From: Utricularia gibba
Taxonomy: Eukaryota > Streptophyta > Magnoliopsida > Lamiales > Lentibulariaceae
Assembly: GCA_002189035.1 (NCBI GenBank)
Contig: NEEC01000012.1
Coordinates: 124,001-188,000 of the forward strand
Reading direction: 5' to 3'
DNA length: 64,000 nt
The notes under the pieces were generated by a model. That model ran no database searches. It was not told where the DNA came from and saw only the letters and a list, made by a program, of their open reading frames with translations. Of this stretch, positions 40,334 to 51,626 are shown piece by piece (the stretch's first letter is position 1; each line of letters begins with the position of its first letter). The position numbers and the translations under genes were made by a program.

Positions 40334-43300
40334 GTGGAGTTGTCTACTCATAAGGTGAGGAGAACAAAAGAAAATGCAAGGAAGATGGCGGTGGGAAGTA
40401 TGAAGAATGATTTTGAGCACCTACGAAATTATTATGAACAATATTGTGTATCGAATGAAGGTACTACCATGACAATGTTGAAGGTAGACGGTGGTGAAAA
40501 TAGGAAAAGTAAAATATGCGAAGAAGTTTATTTTTGTCCTAAGGTATGCATTTTTTAAGCATTTTTTTATATACTTGTGAATTTGTTTTTAATTTTGTAG
40601 TGTTTTTGTCCTAAGGTATACAATGTTTATTGTTGAACATTGTACGTTAGAGGTATATTTTCTTTATTATGTAATGACAAGTTAGTATTTAAGTATAGTT
40701 AGTTTATTGGATTATGTGATAATATTTGATTCTTTTTTTAGTATTTTCGTGATTTATATGTTAATTATAGGCTTGTAAAGATGGATTCCGTATATATGGC
40801 CATAATGTGATTAGAGTTTATGGCATGCATACGTGGAGTAAATTGAATGAGAAAGTGTTAGTGGCGACGGCCTCAAATTCGAATAATGGAGTTTTCTCTC
40901 TTGCATGGGGTGCTGTTGGCGATGAAACTTTGATGGCTTGGACTTGTTTCATGAAATTGCTTGCCAAAGACTATGGTATTTCGGAAGAGATGCAAGAATC
41001 GTTTACCATAGTTTCAGATAGAATTCCTGCAATATTATCCGTTTTAAGAGACTTACTTTTGAAAATCAAAGTAATGCATTGAGCCATGTATGTTAAAAAT
41101 TATAAACTAACGATGTTTATTTGACACTTGGCTATTGTACTTTGCAGATCCACCATTGTGACTTGCATTTACTCAAGAATCTTGATAGAAGTATTTTAGC
41201 AAAGTTGATGGCTGTTTTGAAGGGCCATGTGTGAGCTACCACTCAAGCTACAACGCCTAGTTAATTTAGGCATGTTATGGATATACTTAAGGAATGCAAT
41301 CCCGAAGCATACGAGTATATGTACGTCATCCCACTATCCCAATGGTGTTGAACATTTTTTGATCAAGGCAACAAGTGTGCCATTTTGATAAACAACAACT
41401 CAAAGTTCCTTAATTCAGCTCTCAAGGATGCTAGGAGGCTGGACCTAATCGAGCTTTTGGAACGGATTAATGGCAAGGTTTGTGATTGATTTGTTAAGCA
41501 TTGTTAATATGCATCAATATGGCATGGAGATTTATGTACAAGAATTGAGAATATTCTAAGTCAAGCATTGGAAATGGAAGAAATGGGCATATGGACGGAC
41601 GTTGGCGATCGAGGTAATTACCGATGGTCGGAGGGAACAAAAAAATACACCATTCAGTTGATCAATCATTTATGTGATTGTAGAGCATGGGAAATTACAG
41701 GTATGTATTTTATTGTATTTTTCCTATTTTATTATAAGAATTGATGTTATATGTGTAGTATTTTTTAGTATAAATATTTTGTTAGGTTTATTATCACAAT
41801 TGATGTTATATGTGTAATATTCTTTAGTATGAATATTTTGTTAGGTTTATTATCAGAATTGATGTTATATGTGTAATATTCTTTAGTATGAATATTTTGT
41901 ATTCTATTGTTAGATTTATTAGAAGAATTGATATTATATTTGTTGTATTTTTAGTATGAATATTTTGTATTCTATTGTTAGTTTTATTAGAAGAATTGAT
42001 ATTATATTTGTTGTATTTTTTAGTATGAATATTTTGTATTCTATTGTTAGTTTTATTAGAAGAATTGATATTATATTTGTTGTATTTTTTAGTATGAATA
42101 TTTTATATTCTATTTTTAGTTTTATTATAATATTGATATTATATTTATTGTATTTTTTCATATGAATAATTTGTATTTTATTGTTAGTTTTATTATCATA
42201 TTTGATATTATATTTGTTGTATTTTTTAGTATAAATATTTTGTATTTTAATATGTGTTTTGCATTTTTGTATATTGTTTATTTAAGTATACCTTGCAAAA
42301 CATGCAACCGTTGCTATTATTTTGAAGGGCCATACTTTGGTCGAATACACGGATTCTAGATATACACGTATGGCCTATCAAATAATGTATGATGATGATG
42401 TGTTCAAACTTCCAAAAACTGAAGAATGACCTTGTATAGTCGACTTACTACTACTTCCAACTAAGAGGAAGTATAGGAAACTTGGTTGTCCATCTACTTC
42501 ACGAAAATGTAGATTCTTTAGGTTTTGTTCATCACACTCTTTTTTGTATAGATTGGTTTTGGATTTATGGTCGATTGAATGTAACTTGTAGGCTGATATC
42601 ATGTTCCACATGTGATAAGAAAGGCTACAAGAAAAAAGATTGCAAAGAGGGTGAATTAAATAAAGATAGGACTCAACGAATGGAGGAGGATGAAACACTC
42701 ATGTCATTGAAGCCATGTACAGCTAACATGGAAGTTGCTGATTATTGTAGTTTGATGGATAATGAGGAAGTTGATGAGATTTCTCACCAAAGCCCTATGA
42801 AAGTGAAGAAATAAAATGCTAAACCGCATTAAGAAATACCTCTGAAGACGGTCCCAACAAGTGTGGTGTATATCATACTACATAGTCAAACTAACAACAA
42901 CGGAGTGATCTTCAATAGTTGCATGAATATGCGGGTGGAAGTCCGCAGCAACTCGGATGCTTTTGAATTTCAATTGGTTCCAAGAAATAAACGAAGGTGT
43001 AAGGCTCTCCATTTACGGGTGTATGGCGAGTTGATGGACGATATACTAGACGACATCATTGAGTAAGTCAATAGATATGAATCCAAAAGAGTATAAATTA
43101 TGTTTTTTTTTGGAATTTTTATTCATGATTATTTTTTTTATCTGTAGAAAAATCGTGGCATTGCAGCCACCGGATTGTCTAACGTATGTTGCATTCATTC
43201 ACAACCTATGGATGCAACATGCCATGGAGAAAAAGTTTGACTTGGAAATGATTGAAAAGTGGTGTGTGAGGTATCATCTATGCAACACTCATCACATCTT

Positions 43301-43850
43301 CTTGCCAATTAACATGAAGTAAGTTTTTCTATATATATATATATATATTCCTCATTTGTCATTAGAATATGTGTCACTTTGAATTGTTTCTATGTCTCGT
43401 AGTGGTCACTACATCCTTGCCATATTGTGCAATCTTGAAGAGAAATTCTTGTCTTGGATTCAATGCATAGCATATCGACTCATATAACAAGTAACCTTCG
43501 AAAATAAATAATATGTTTTAATACCTTGTGTTATATTGTATTTTATTATTAATCTCTATTAATCTTTTTGTTATGTATGATCTATAGATTAGTGGACTCC
43601 ATTTTTAAAATGAATGGTTGAAATGATGATTGTGTGAAGGAACTTGAGTTGTCTATTTTTTTGCCAGAGTTTAGTATGACTTTGTTAATATTTTTTTTTA
43701 TTACGTTGATCAACATATAGGTCCCTAAATAAAAAGATGCAACTAAGTGCGGGATTTATGTGTTATAATATGTGCATCTCTTCCTCCAACAAACTCCCAA
43801 TCTTCACACTATCGAAACATATCCCTTGTTTGTAAGTAATTTTCAAATTT
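40334..43850 (+). pseudogene. Mutator-like element carrying a ULP1-like protease module (Kaonashi-type MULE)
   Basis: In order on the plus strand: MAVGSMKNDFEHLRNYYEQY (40386 on); the transposase core, joined over an intron, with ACKDGFRIYGHNVI, AWGAVGDETLMAWTCFMKLL and FTIVSDR (40770-41080); IHHCDLHLLKNLD and an RHVMDILKECNPEAYEYM block (41150-41330); GIWTDVGDRGNYRWSEGTKK and CDCRAWEIT (41590-41700), which is the first half of a SWIM zinc finger. After an intron full of tandem repeats the finger resumes at about 42285-42430, then a zinc knuckle CSTCDKKGYKKKDCKEG (42605-42655). Downstream is a C48/ULP1-like part: WCVRYHLCNTHHIFLPINM joined over an intron to NGHYILAILCNLEE (His box, 43402 on), and KCGIYVL followed by a stop (Cys box, about 43748). 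The first DDE aspartate is absent (VIRVYGMHTW where DG is expected) and stops occur, so it is a relic. Confidence 0.75.
41707..42250 (+). repeat. Minisatellite inside the MULE intron, unit 57-69 bp
   Basis: About eight direct copies of a unit containing TTTAGTATGAATATTTTG. The first copies are about 57 bases; the later ones gain an internal TATTCTATTG-type segment and are 69-70 bases long. Because 69 is divisible by three, the array creates a false repeated ORF (MNILYSIVSFIRRIDIIFVV). It sits between the two halves of the SWIM zinc-finger code. Confidence 0.85.
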
Positions 43851-45064
43851 TATCAGTTATTTTATTAGTCAGTACTAAGTACTATTATGTTTCTATAAAT
43901 GGTATGAGATTGGTTCGTTGAAGAAGATGTTTGTGAATTTGCAGAATTGACAGAGATTCCTCATCAATCTATGAGCGACTGGGTAAGCAAACCTTTCAAA
44001 AAAATGTAGACATTGAACTTGTTTATTGGTATAAGCTTGTAAACTTTGTTATTTGTTTTTAATACTATTTATACACTATATTTGTTTTTTTAAATTTTTA
44101 AACAAACATTATATGAACAATCATAATATGCTTATGATTTCTGTATTTTTTGAAAATTAATTTATTTGAATACTTATTATATCATTCTAATTACATCTAA
44201 TAAAAAAATAAATACAAGTATGTAGAAGGGTATAAAAAATAATACACAGAACCCACTCCTCAATAGAGGGTGACACGGGCGTGGAGGGTGGCATACAGGC
44301 ATGAGTTATGGCAACCCACGTATGTGTGTCATGCCGTGTGGAGTAGCACACGTGCATGGGTTATAGCATATTTTTTTAAGGTGTGATTGATATGTTTGGG
44401 GTATTCAAACTTATAATGTAATAAAAGAATATATATCTTATAAAATACATAAGTATCGAATGCATTATTTCTTTATACCTTTCACGGATAAAGTATAATT
44501 TTTTGTTATATTATTTTTTATTCATAAAATAATACATTCAATACTTATGTGTTCTAAATAAATAAAATAATGCACTCAATCCTTATTTATTCTAAGAAAG
44601 GAATGCATGATTTTATTTATTATGTTTTACTCATAAAATAATGCATGCGATTTTTATATGTGTTAAGTAAAAAGTGTATTATTTTATTTATTAAAAATAT
44701 AATGATCGAATGAGTCACATATGTTGAATTGATATCGATTCAGGTCAAATATATAGAACCTCATTTTACAATGGATAAAAAATGTCAAAAATTCAAAATT
44801 TTGGATAAAAAATGCCATCACCCCCATTTTCTTGGATTCTCCATCAACCGTTCGACTTCAATCGATTTAACATCTGTAGTTGCATTCACCATAAGACATC
44901 TACATCTAAAATTTCTAATATCAGAAAATCTTTCTTGTCCTCGTCTGAATGGTGGGCCCCTTCAGTTTTCACTACAGGTTTTCTTTTCTCAAAATAAATT
45001 GTGTAAGCATTTGGATGATTTGTTGTTCTAGTGGGTGAACAAGGGGAAAGTGGATCGATATGAA
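43851..45064. other. AT-rich DNA between the MULE relic and the copia element
   Basis: A GC-richer block at about 44240-44380 repeats the words GGCATACAGGCATGAGTTATGG and CACACGTGCATGGGTTATAG-like phrases in short form. Beyond it are loose repeats around ATAAAATAATGCA. No gene or element ends were identified. The 100-codon ORF at 44729-45031 matches no family I know. Confidence 0.4.
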
Positions 45065-45069
45065 AAGGC

Positions 45070-45265
45070 TGAACAATTATGCTACTAACGTTGTTGGGTT
45101 GGCAAGATGAAGGAAAAAGAAGGTAGTTCCGTAAACTGAAAATGGCAAAAGGCAAGAAAACAAAACAGTGTTCACACGCATTTATGCGTGTGATAAATTG
45201 TGTAGTACAACCAGCAGTGCGTAAGGTACAAGCTGGTGTTTTTATTCTCAAAGGCAATAATAACA
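45070..45265 (-). repeat. 3' LTR of the copia element
   Basis: 196 bases, TG...CA, closely matching the outer parts of 50630-51516 with scattered substitutions (for example TACTAACGTTGTTGG against TACCGGTGTTGCCGG). The number of differences shows the insertion is not recent. Confidence 0.92.
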
Positions 45266-45439
45266 TTCATCCCTAAGTTCCAAGCGGAGGGCATAATCCA
45301 AGTTTTCCAATAATGTTCTAACATGGTAGAATACTAATAGACTTTGTGAATACATTCGCCAATTGCTTGTTGAATGGGATAAATCGAGGAATAAGAAAAC
45401 CTGATTTGTATTTCTCTCGTACAATATGACAATCTATTT

Positions 45440-48400
45440 CAATATGTTTGGTTCATTCATAAAATACCGGATTAGCAGTGATGTGAATAGCAGATTTGTT
45501 GTCATACCAAAGAGGAATGGGTTTTGGCACTGGTTGATGAAGGTCTTCTAGAATGTAGGAAATCCAAAGAAGTTCATTTGTGGTTGTGGCCAGGCTACGG
45601 TATTCTGCCTCTACTAAAGACTTGGACATTGTGCCTTGCTTTTTTGTTCTATAGGAAATCAAACATCCTCCTAGCATGTAAAACTTGTTTCAATTCATCG
45701 ATTGCAGGGAGAGAAGGACCAACTAAGAGAATATTATCAACATAGACTGATGAAGCAAGAAGTGTGGTTGCAGTTTTCTTCACAAAGAGACATGAATCTG
45801 ATAAGGATTGTTTAAAACCCAATTAGCCGGGGAAACGAGTAAGTTCCAAGTTCCATTGTCTACCTGCTTGCTTGAGAGCATAAAGTGACCGTTTGAGCTT
45901 GCATACCTTATCGGGGTTGACATGATATCCCGGAGGTGGTTCCATGTAGATGTCTTCATCAATATGACCGTGGAGAAAAGCTTTGTTGACATCTATTTGG
46001 TGTAGATGCTAGTTCAGCTTTGCTGTAAGAGCCAGCAAGATTCGTATGGTAGTAATTTTGGCCACAGGCACAAAGCGCTCAGTGAAGTTCACGCCTTCCA
46101 CCTGAGTATACTCTTTAGCCACAAGGCACGCCTTGTATCTAGCAATGGTATCGTTAGGATGTTTTTTGATTATGAAGACCCATTTGCAGCCAATAGTCTT
46201 TTTTCCAAAGGGTAGTGTCGCCACTATCCAAGTGTAGTTATCCACCAATGCTTGAATCTCAAGAGCCATGGCATCTTGCCACACCTGTATCCCTTTAGCA
46301 TGTTCATAAGTAGGGGGTTTGATGAACGTTGGAATGGGTTGCTAAATGTCGCGGTTTAGCACATTCAACGCATTAAAGAAATTTATAAATCGAGCTATTC
46401 TACTACACAAATCACAAGAATTAATGTAGTGTGGCAAACAAGGGTCGAATCCACAGGGAATGGTTGCAATTTTCTGAAGTTCAACACAATTACTTGAAAC
46501 AGGGGGTTTTCTGGGATTTAAGTCTAATGCGGGTAAGACGTAAAATAACAGTTACTGGAATAAACGAGTTGCAGGGATGAAAAGGGACTGAAATTAATGT
46601 GAAGGTGCATAAAACATAAAATAAAAGTAATTTGGTTGGGTTTTACACTAGGGTCTAGCTCTTGTGTCACTCAAGAGAGCCCTTAGGTTTAAACCCAGCT
46701 CGGAACGCTTGAAAACAGAGTAATAGTTTGCAGAAACAAAGCATGGTTCGCATGAACAGTAAAAGCGCGTTAAACTTAAAGGCAAACATGGAAAGCTTAA
46801 ATAGAAACATGTTTATAAACTAAGGCAAGGTCTAAAACGAGTTTCGAGTTCACACCAAGGTACCGAAAAGCATTAGAAAGCATAAAAATGACGGCAATAA
46901 CAGTAGCTAGTTCACGTAGAAGAGGGAGTGCAGAAATCTATAAATAAAAGTTGCAGGATGCTTCTGTGGGCTGGAAATCGAAGTTCTGGCCGGAACGGTG
47001 GTGTAGACACACAGATCTGGAGGTCGCCGGAGACTTGCGTCAGAGAAACGGAGTTCTCCTTGCTCCCGCTCGCTCCTGTTTGCTGCCTGTGTACTCTAAG
47101 TGCACAGTGTTCTCCTCTCTTCTCTCCCTTCCTTTTCCCTTTTGCCGCTCAAAAGTAAGGGTAGCTTCGTCTTTTCCTCAGGCTTCTAGAAGGGAGATAT
47201 CTGCTCCATATCTTATCTCTTCAGAAGGGCGGCTACTTTCGGCGGAAAGTGGCTTTTGTACAGCTTTTCTATCCCTTCTGACTTGTCAACGCGGAAAGTG
47301 CGCTGCTACAGTACTAGCTCTTACCCCGGTAAGACTTAAAACATAGACTGGACAAAATATTAGAGTTTTCGGCTCAATTGTTGCCAATTGAGCCTGTTTT
47401 CACAATAAACACATTCTAGCAGACTAAATACGCAAAAGAAGATAATTTAGCACACTAAATAACATTTATCCCTACAAAATATGCTTAAAAACATATATAA
47501 AAACATAATAAAAATGGTGTTATCAGGGTTCCTCCAATATGAAGACAGGCTCATGGTCCTTGACCTCTAAGGATGCAGTTTGTAGGGCGACATAATCTGG
47601 TTTCCAATATGGAGCTCGTCGTATTCTGGAACTCCTTCGGATGGGATCATTTGTCAAGCTAGGATGTTCTCTTAGAGATTGCTGGCTTGCGTCATTACTT
47701 ATAGGATGCTCATTGGAAAAATGGTGACTTGCAGTGGGCACACAAATGTCTGCTTGTTGAGATCTCATAGTGAGTGTGCCATCAAGACGCTCACCACTAG
47801 TCTCATGACCTGCATAAGTAATGTTGTCAGGGCTGGCAGTAGCTTGAGGACCTGCAGCAATAGTGGAGGGATGCAAAGGATCAGCATCATAATAGTCACC
47901 TAGACCATTGACATTGCCATCAAGATCAACATTGTCATTATCAATTAGGAATGCCAAACAACATCAAAATCTGGAGCATAGTCATTAGCGCCCTTCAAAG
48001 GAAAAATATGTTCATAAAACTTGACATCCCTACTAATGAAGTAGTTAAATCATAGCACTTATAGCCTTTATGACCAACGGGATAGCCCACGAAAATGTAT
48101 TTTCTGGCACATGATGCCAATTTATCTGCTCGTGGGTTAGAGACACCTGAGTAGCACAAGCAACCAAAAACAAGTAAGTGGTCTAGCTTGGGCACTTGCC
48201 CCAAAAGCTGTTCATACAGAGATTTCCAATGCAACACACTAGCGGGCAATCGATTGATCAGGTGCGTTGCTGTCAATAATGCTTCGCCCCAAAACTGTTT
48301 GGGGAGACCAGATTGGAAGAGCAATGCTCTGGTAACTTCAAGGAGATGTTTGTGCTTGTGTTCCACATGTCCATTTTGTTGCGCACGGTTAGTGCACGAA

Positions 48401-50559
48401 AATTGATGCAGAATCCCCATAGAGTTACATAATGAACGCATATGATCAATGAGAAACTCATCCTCTTTATCGCTGCGTATGTTTCTCATGGTTCCAGCAT
48501 ACTACGTCTCAAAGAATCGTAACAGGTTTTGCATATGATCACAAACAAGAGACTTAGTATTCAACAAGAAAGTCCATGTGCACCTTGATAAGTCATCAAC
48601 CACTGTTAGAAAATATTTGGACCCTTGTAGTGTGGCAACATTATATGGGCCCCATAAATCACAATGTATAAGATGAAAAGGGGATGGTGAAATTGAAAGA
48701 CTTGGAAAGAAGGCTAATCTCTGAAACTTGGCGAATACACAAATATCACATGGTTGTCCACGAAGGCTACAATCAACTGTCAAATGTTTCGCCTTATTTT
48801 TAGATGTGTGTCCCAAACAACAATGCCATAAAAGCGCAGCATTTAAACTAGTCATAGAGCCACAAATGAAAGATAATTTCGACCATATGTGATCTACCAA
48901 ACTACCCAACGCCAAGGGATTGGAATGATGTAGAGCCTTTTCTGCAGCAGCAAGGAAATGGGGCAATCAAAATCGACTATCCAATATGTATAAGCCATCA
49001 TGCACTCGTCCACAGCGAGTAACTTATGGGGGACCCGGTCCTGCATCACCCAATGATTACTATATAGACTAAAAAAGACATTCATATCCTTCGCCATACG
49101 CCTCACGGATAGCAGATTAAATCTAAAGTTGGGAACAAATAGAACATTGGATAAATGCATATCATTCTTCAGTGAGACATTCCCAAGACTCTTTACCTAT
49201 ATAGATAAACCATTTGGTAAAGAGACAATGACATGGTCAACAGCACATACAACTTGAAAGTTGTGCATGGAGCATGTGATACGAGTAGTGGATCCAGAGT
49301 CAATAACCCATTCCCAAGGTTTACAGCTAAAAGATGGATCAATCTTGCTAGCCATTAACAATTCTGAATGTAACATACCTGCAAAGTGGTGTGTCATATT
49401 GGCCATATGACCTTGAGAGTCATAACTAGTGGATGAAGATGGCAAGGGTGGCTGTCATGATCCTTGATTTGCAAAAAGCCATCGCAACTCTTGTTGTATG
49501 ATGTGGAGGGAAGTTTCAAAGCCATTGGATGGCATATATCCATCCTCAAATAGTGTGTCCACACAGTGTGCCATTGGCTGAGAAGTCGCTCTATGATGGT
49601 AGTGAGCCCCCATGTTCTTGTTTGTAGGACAAGGTTGAGAGTAACCATCATTATGGGTGTACCATGGAGAGCAACCATTAGTAGGATTAGAGGTTTGTTG
49701 ATGGAAAGGGACACCAGCAGATGTATTAGTTTTCTTTTTGTTCCACCATGGCGGGTAATTCCCAATGAGGAGATAATAGTTCTCGCGCAAGTGTCCCTGC
49801 TTCTTACAATAGTCACAGTAAATGAGTTATTCATAGAAACATGAAACACAAATTCATCATGTGATTTAGCACTCATGGCAGCATTGGAAAATGTGTCTAG
49901 TGGTTTCGACGTCTTGGCCCTTTCCTGTTCAACATTGAGTAAAATGCTATATGCCTTCTCAACGGTAAGGCCATCCATAACAATAATTTCATTTTTCGTC
50001 AACTCAAACCACGTCAGAATTGAGTCAATTTAGTAGAAGCAATGATTTTATCAGAATGAATAACTTTCTTGTAAGAATCACATTTAATCTTAGGAGTAAT
50101 AGTATCAAGATCCTTCCATAAACCACTCAATCTAGTGTAATATTCAGCAATGCTCATATCACCCTACTTCAAATGATAAATGTCATGTTGTAGCTGATAA
50201 AACGGGCTATTATTAAGCTGTCCATAATGATTTTGCAAGGTAATCCACAATTCTTGTGCGCTAGTAGCACCACAAAAGCTCGTAACCAATGATTTTGAAA
50301 TAGAATTGAGTATCCAAGATAAATGCATAAATTGAGTATTTGAGGAATGTCACCATAGATAAAACCTAACTTATTCTTTGCCCCTAAAGCCAATCGGACA
50401 CTTCTTCTCCACTCAAAATAATACATAACACTGAGGAGGAGAACTCATGAGTGCAATGTTAGGATGTTCATAACCACTCAGAGCCAAGGGATCTAATTGA
50501 TCTAAAATAATAGGAAAATCTGATTCTGGTCCTCGCGAGGCTTCATCGCCCGATGCCAT
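45440..50559 (-). pseudogene. Degenerate copia gag-pol
   Basis: Gag starts at the ATG at 50559 (MASGDEASRGPESDFPIILD), is broken, and resumes with YFEWRRSVRLALGAKNKLGF; its zinc knuckle reads YCKKQGHLRENYYL with a lost cysteine (about 49760-49800). Protease: WVIDSGST near 49300. The integrase region holds LLWHCCLGHTSKNKAKHL, FHLIHCDLWGPY, VVDDLSR and, after a stop, FSCTNRAQQNGHVEHKHKHL. RT: WQDAMALEIQALVDNYTWIV, ARYKACLVAKEY, and a YVDNILL active-site box (about 45735). RNase H: SKSLVEAEYRSLATTTNELL and YDNKSAIHITANPVF. RT and RNase H abut, so the stretch between them is deleted. Frame shifts and stops make it non-autonomous. Confidence 0.85.
46341..47525 (-). mobile_element. Solo LTR (Ty3/gypsy-like) nested in the copia RT region
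   Basis: An 1185-base block separates two adjoining parts of the copia polyprotein and is flanked by GGGTT on both sides (46336-46340 and 47526-47530). On the minus strand it begins TGATAACACC and ends CGCGACATTTAGC. Near its end it carries CCCTGTGGATTCGACC, a phrase common in plant gypsy LTRs. It has no retroviral domain. If the end is taken as ...GCA instead, the direct repeat shortens to four bases; the exact end is therefore uncertain by one base. ORFs inside (46928-47346) are not genes. Confidence 0.8.
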
Positions 50560-50629
50560 TTTTGTGCGTAGCAATTGCTCACCGATAAGTCGGTTCTTCC
50601 TTGTGAAACGTCCCACAATCACCGCACCA

Positions 50630-51516
50630 TGAACAATTATGCTACCGGTGTTGCCGGATTGGCAAGATGAAGGAAACAGAAGGTAGTTCTGTAAATTGAA
50701 AATGGCAAAAGGCAAGAAAACAAAACAACGTTCACATGCATTTATGCATGTGATAAATTGTGCAGTACAACCAACAGTGCGAGGTACAAGCTGAGGGTCA
50801 ATTTTAAAAATACCCACTGTCATAAAAGTACTTTAGAAAATTACCCACTGTGTGTATTGTGTGTATTTAGTGTGTATAAGTTTACGAAATTGCCCTTTAT
50901 TGATGTATATGTAAATATTGTGTTATAAATATTATGATTTATATTTTTACAATACTAAATAATGATTTTCAGTAAAATGTTTTTATTGAAAATCATCATC
51001 TAAAATCAAATTATTTTTATAATAAACAATACTTTTTAAATAATGTTAACATTAATAATATATATTTCATAATCTCAAAATAATTGTTGACTTAAAATCA
51101 ACTCGTTTTTATAATAAACAATACTTTTAAATAATTTTAATACTAATAATATACATTTCATAATATCAAAATAATTTTTAATCTAAAATCAACTTGTTTT
51201 TATAATAAACAATACTTTTTAAATAACTTTAATACTAATAATATACATTTCATAAGATCAAAATAATTTCTGAAAAAATATAAAATATTATTTACATAAA
51301 ACATTTTACTGAAAATCATCATCAAGTATTATAAAAATGCAAGTTATAATATTTATTATACAATATTAATATACATATTTTAAAAAGGACAATTTCGTAA
51401 ATGTACATATACACAATCCCACAATGGGTACTTTTGTAAACAGATTTTATGGCAGTGGGTATTTTTATAATTGACACTAGTAGCTAGTGTTTTTATTCTC
51501 AAAGACAGTAATAACA
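50630..51516 (-). repeat. 5' LTR of the copia element, interrupted
   Basis: The LTR matches 45070-45265 from 50630 to about 50793 and from about 51483 to 51516; the middle is a foreign insertion. Removing the insertion gives about 200 bases, the same size as the other LTR. Confidence 0.9.
50794..51478. mobile_element. Non-autonomous TIR element (MULE-like MITE) nested in the copia LTR
   Basis: The ends are long imperfect inverted repeats of about 100 bases: the left end reads GGGTCAATTTTAAAAATACC and the reverse complement of the right end reads GTGTCAATTATAAAAATACC. The similarity runs on to TTTACGAAATTGYCC. Flanking bases TACAAGCTG and TAGTAGCTA could be a worn 9-bp duplication. It has no ORF. 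The middle holds three to four copies of an 85-base AT-rich unit (containing TTTTTATAATAAACAATACT). Long TIRs and a 9-bp duplication point to the Mutator superfamily, but this is inference. Confidence 0.75.
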
Positions 51517-51626
51517 AAGGCATGTTCATTGTGGTTCAACCAAACGTTTAGGTCTTGTGTTGATACATTGATTCCACTCTCAACATGTGTGTGTTTTTCT
51601 TCTGACATTCAGACGACCTCTTGAGT

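Larger units (their letters stand above)
45070..51516 (-). mobile_element. Complete Ty1/copia LTR retrotransposon with nested insertions
   Basis: Two LTRs of about 196 bases (TGAACAATTATGC...TAATAACA) bound the element, and both sides carry the same 5-bp target duplication AAGGC (45065-45069 and 51517-51521). The internal region, read on the minus strand, has gag, protease, integrase, reverse transcriptase and RNase H in the Ty1/copia order. A 1185-base LTR-like insertion sits in the RT region and a 685-base TIR element sits in the 5' LTR. Without these the element would be about 4.6 kb. Its right end lies about 105 bases beyond the DeSI-like stop codon. Confidence 0.93.

Noticed and set aside
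41934-42359. ORFs with repeated MNILYSIVSFIRRIDIIF units on both strands
   Set aside because: They are created by a tandem repeat whose 69-base unit is divisible by three.
46928-47346. Two plus-strand ORFs of 76 and 131 codons
   Set aside because: They lie inside the nested LTR, on the strand opposite to its direction of transcription, and match no protein family.
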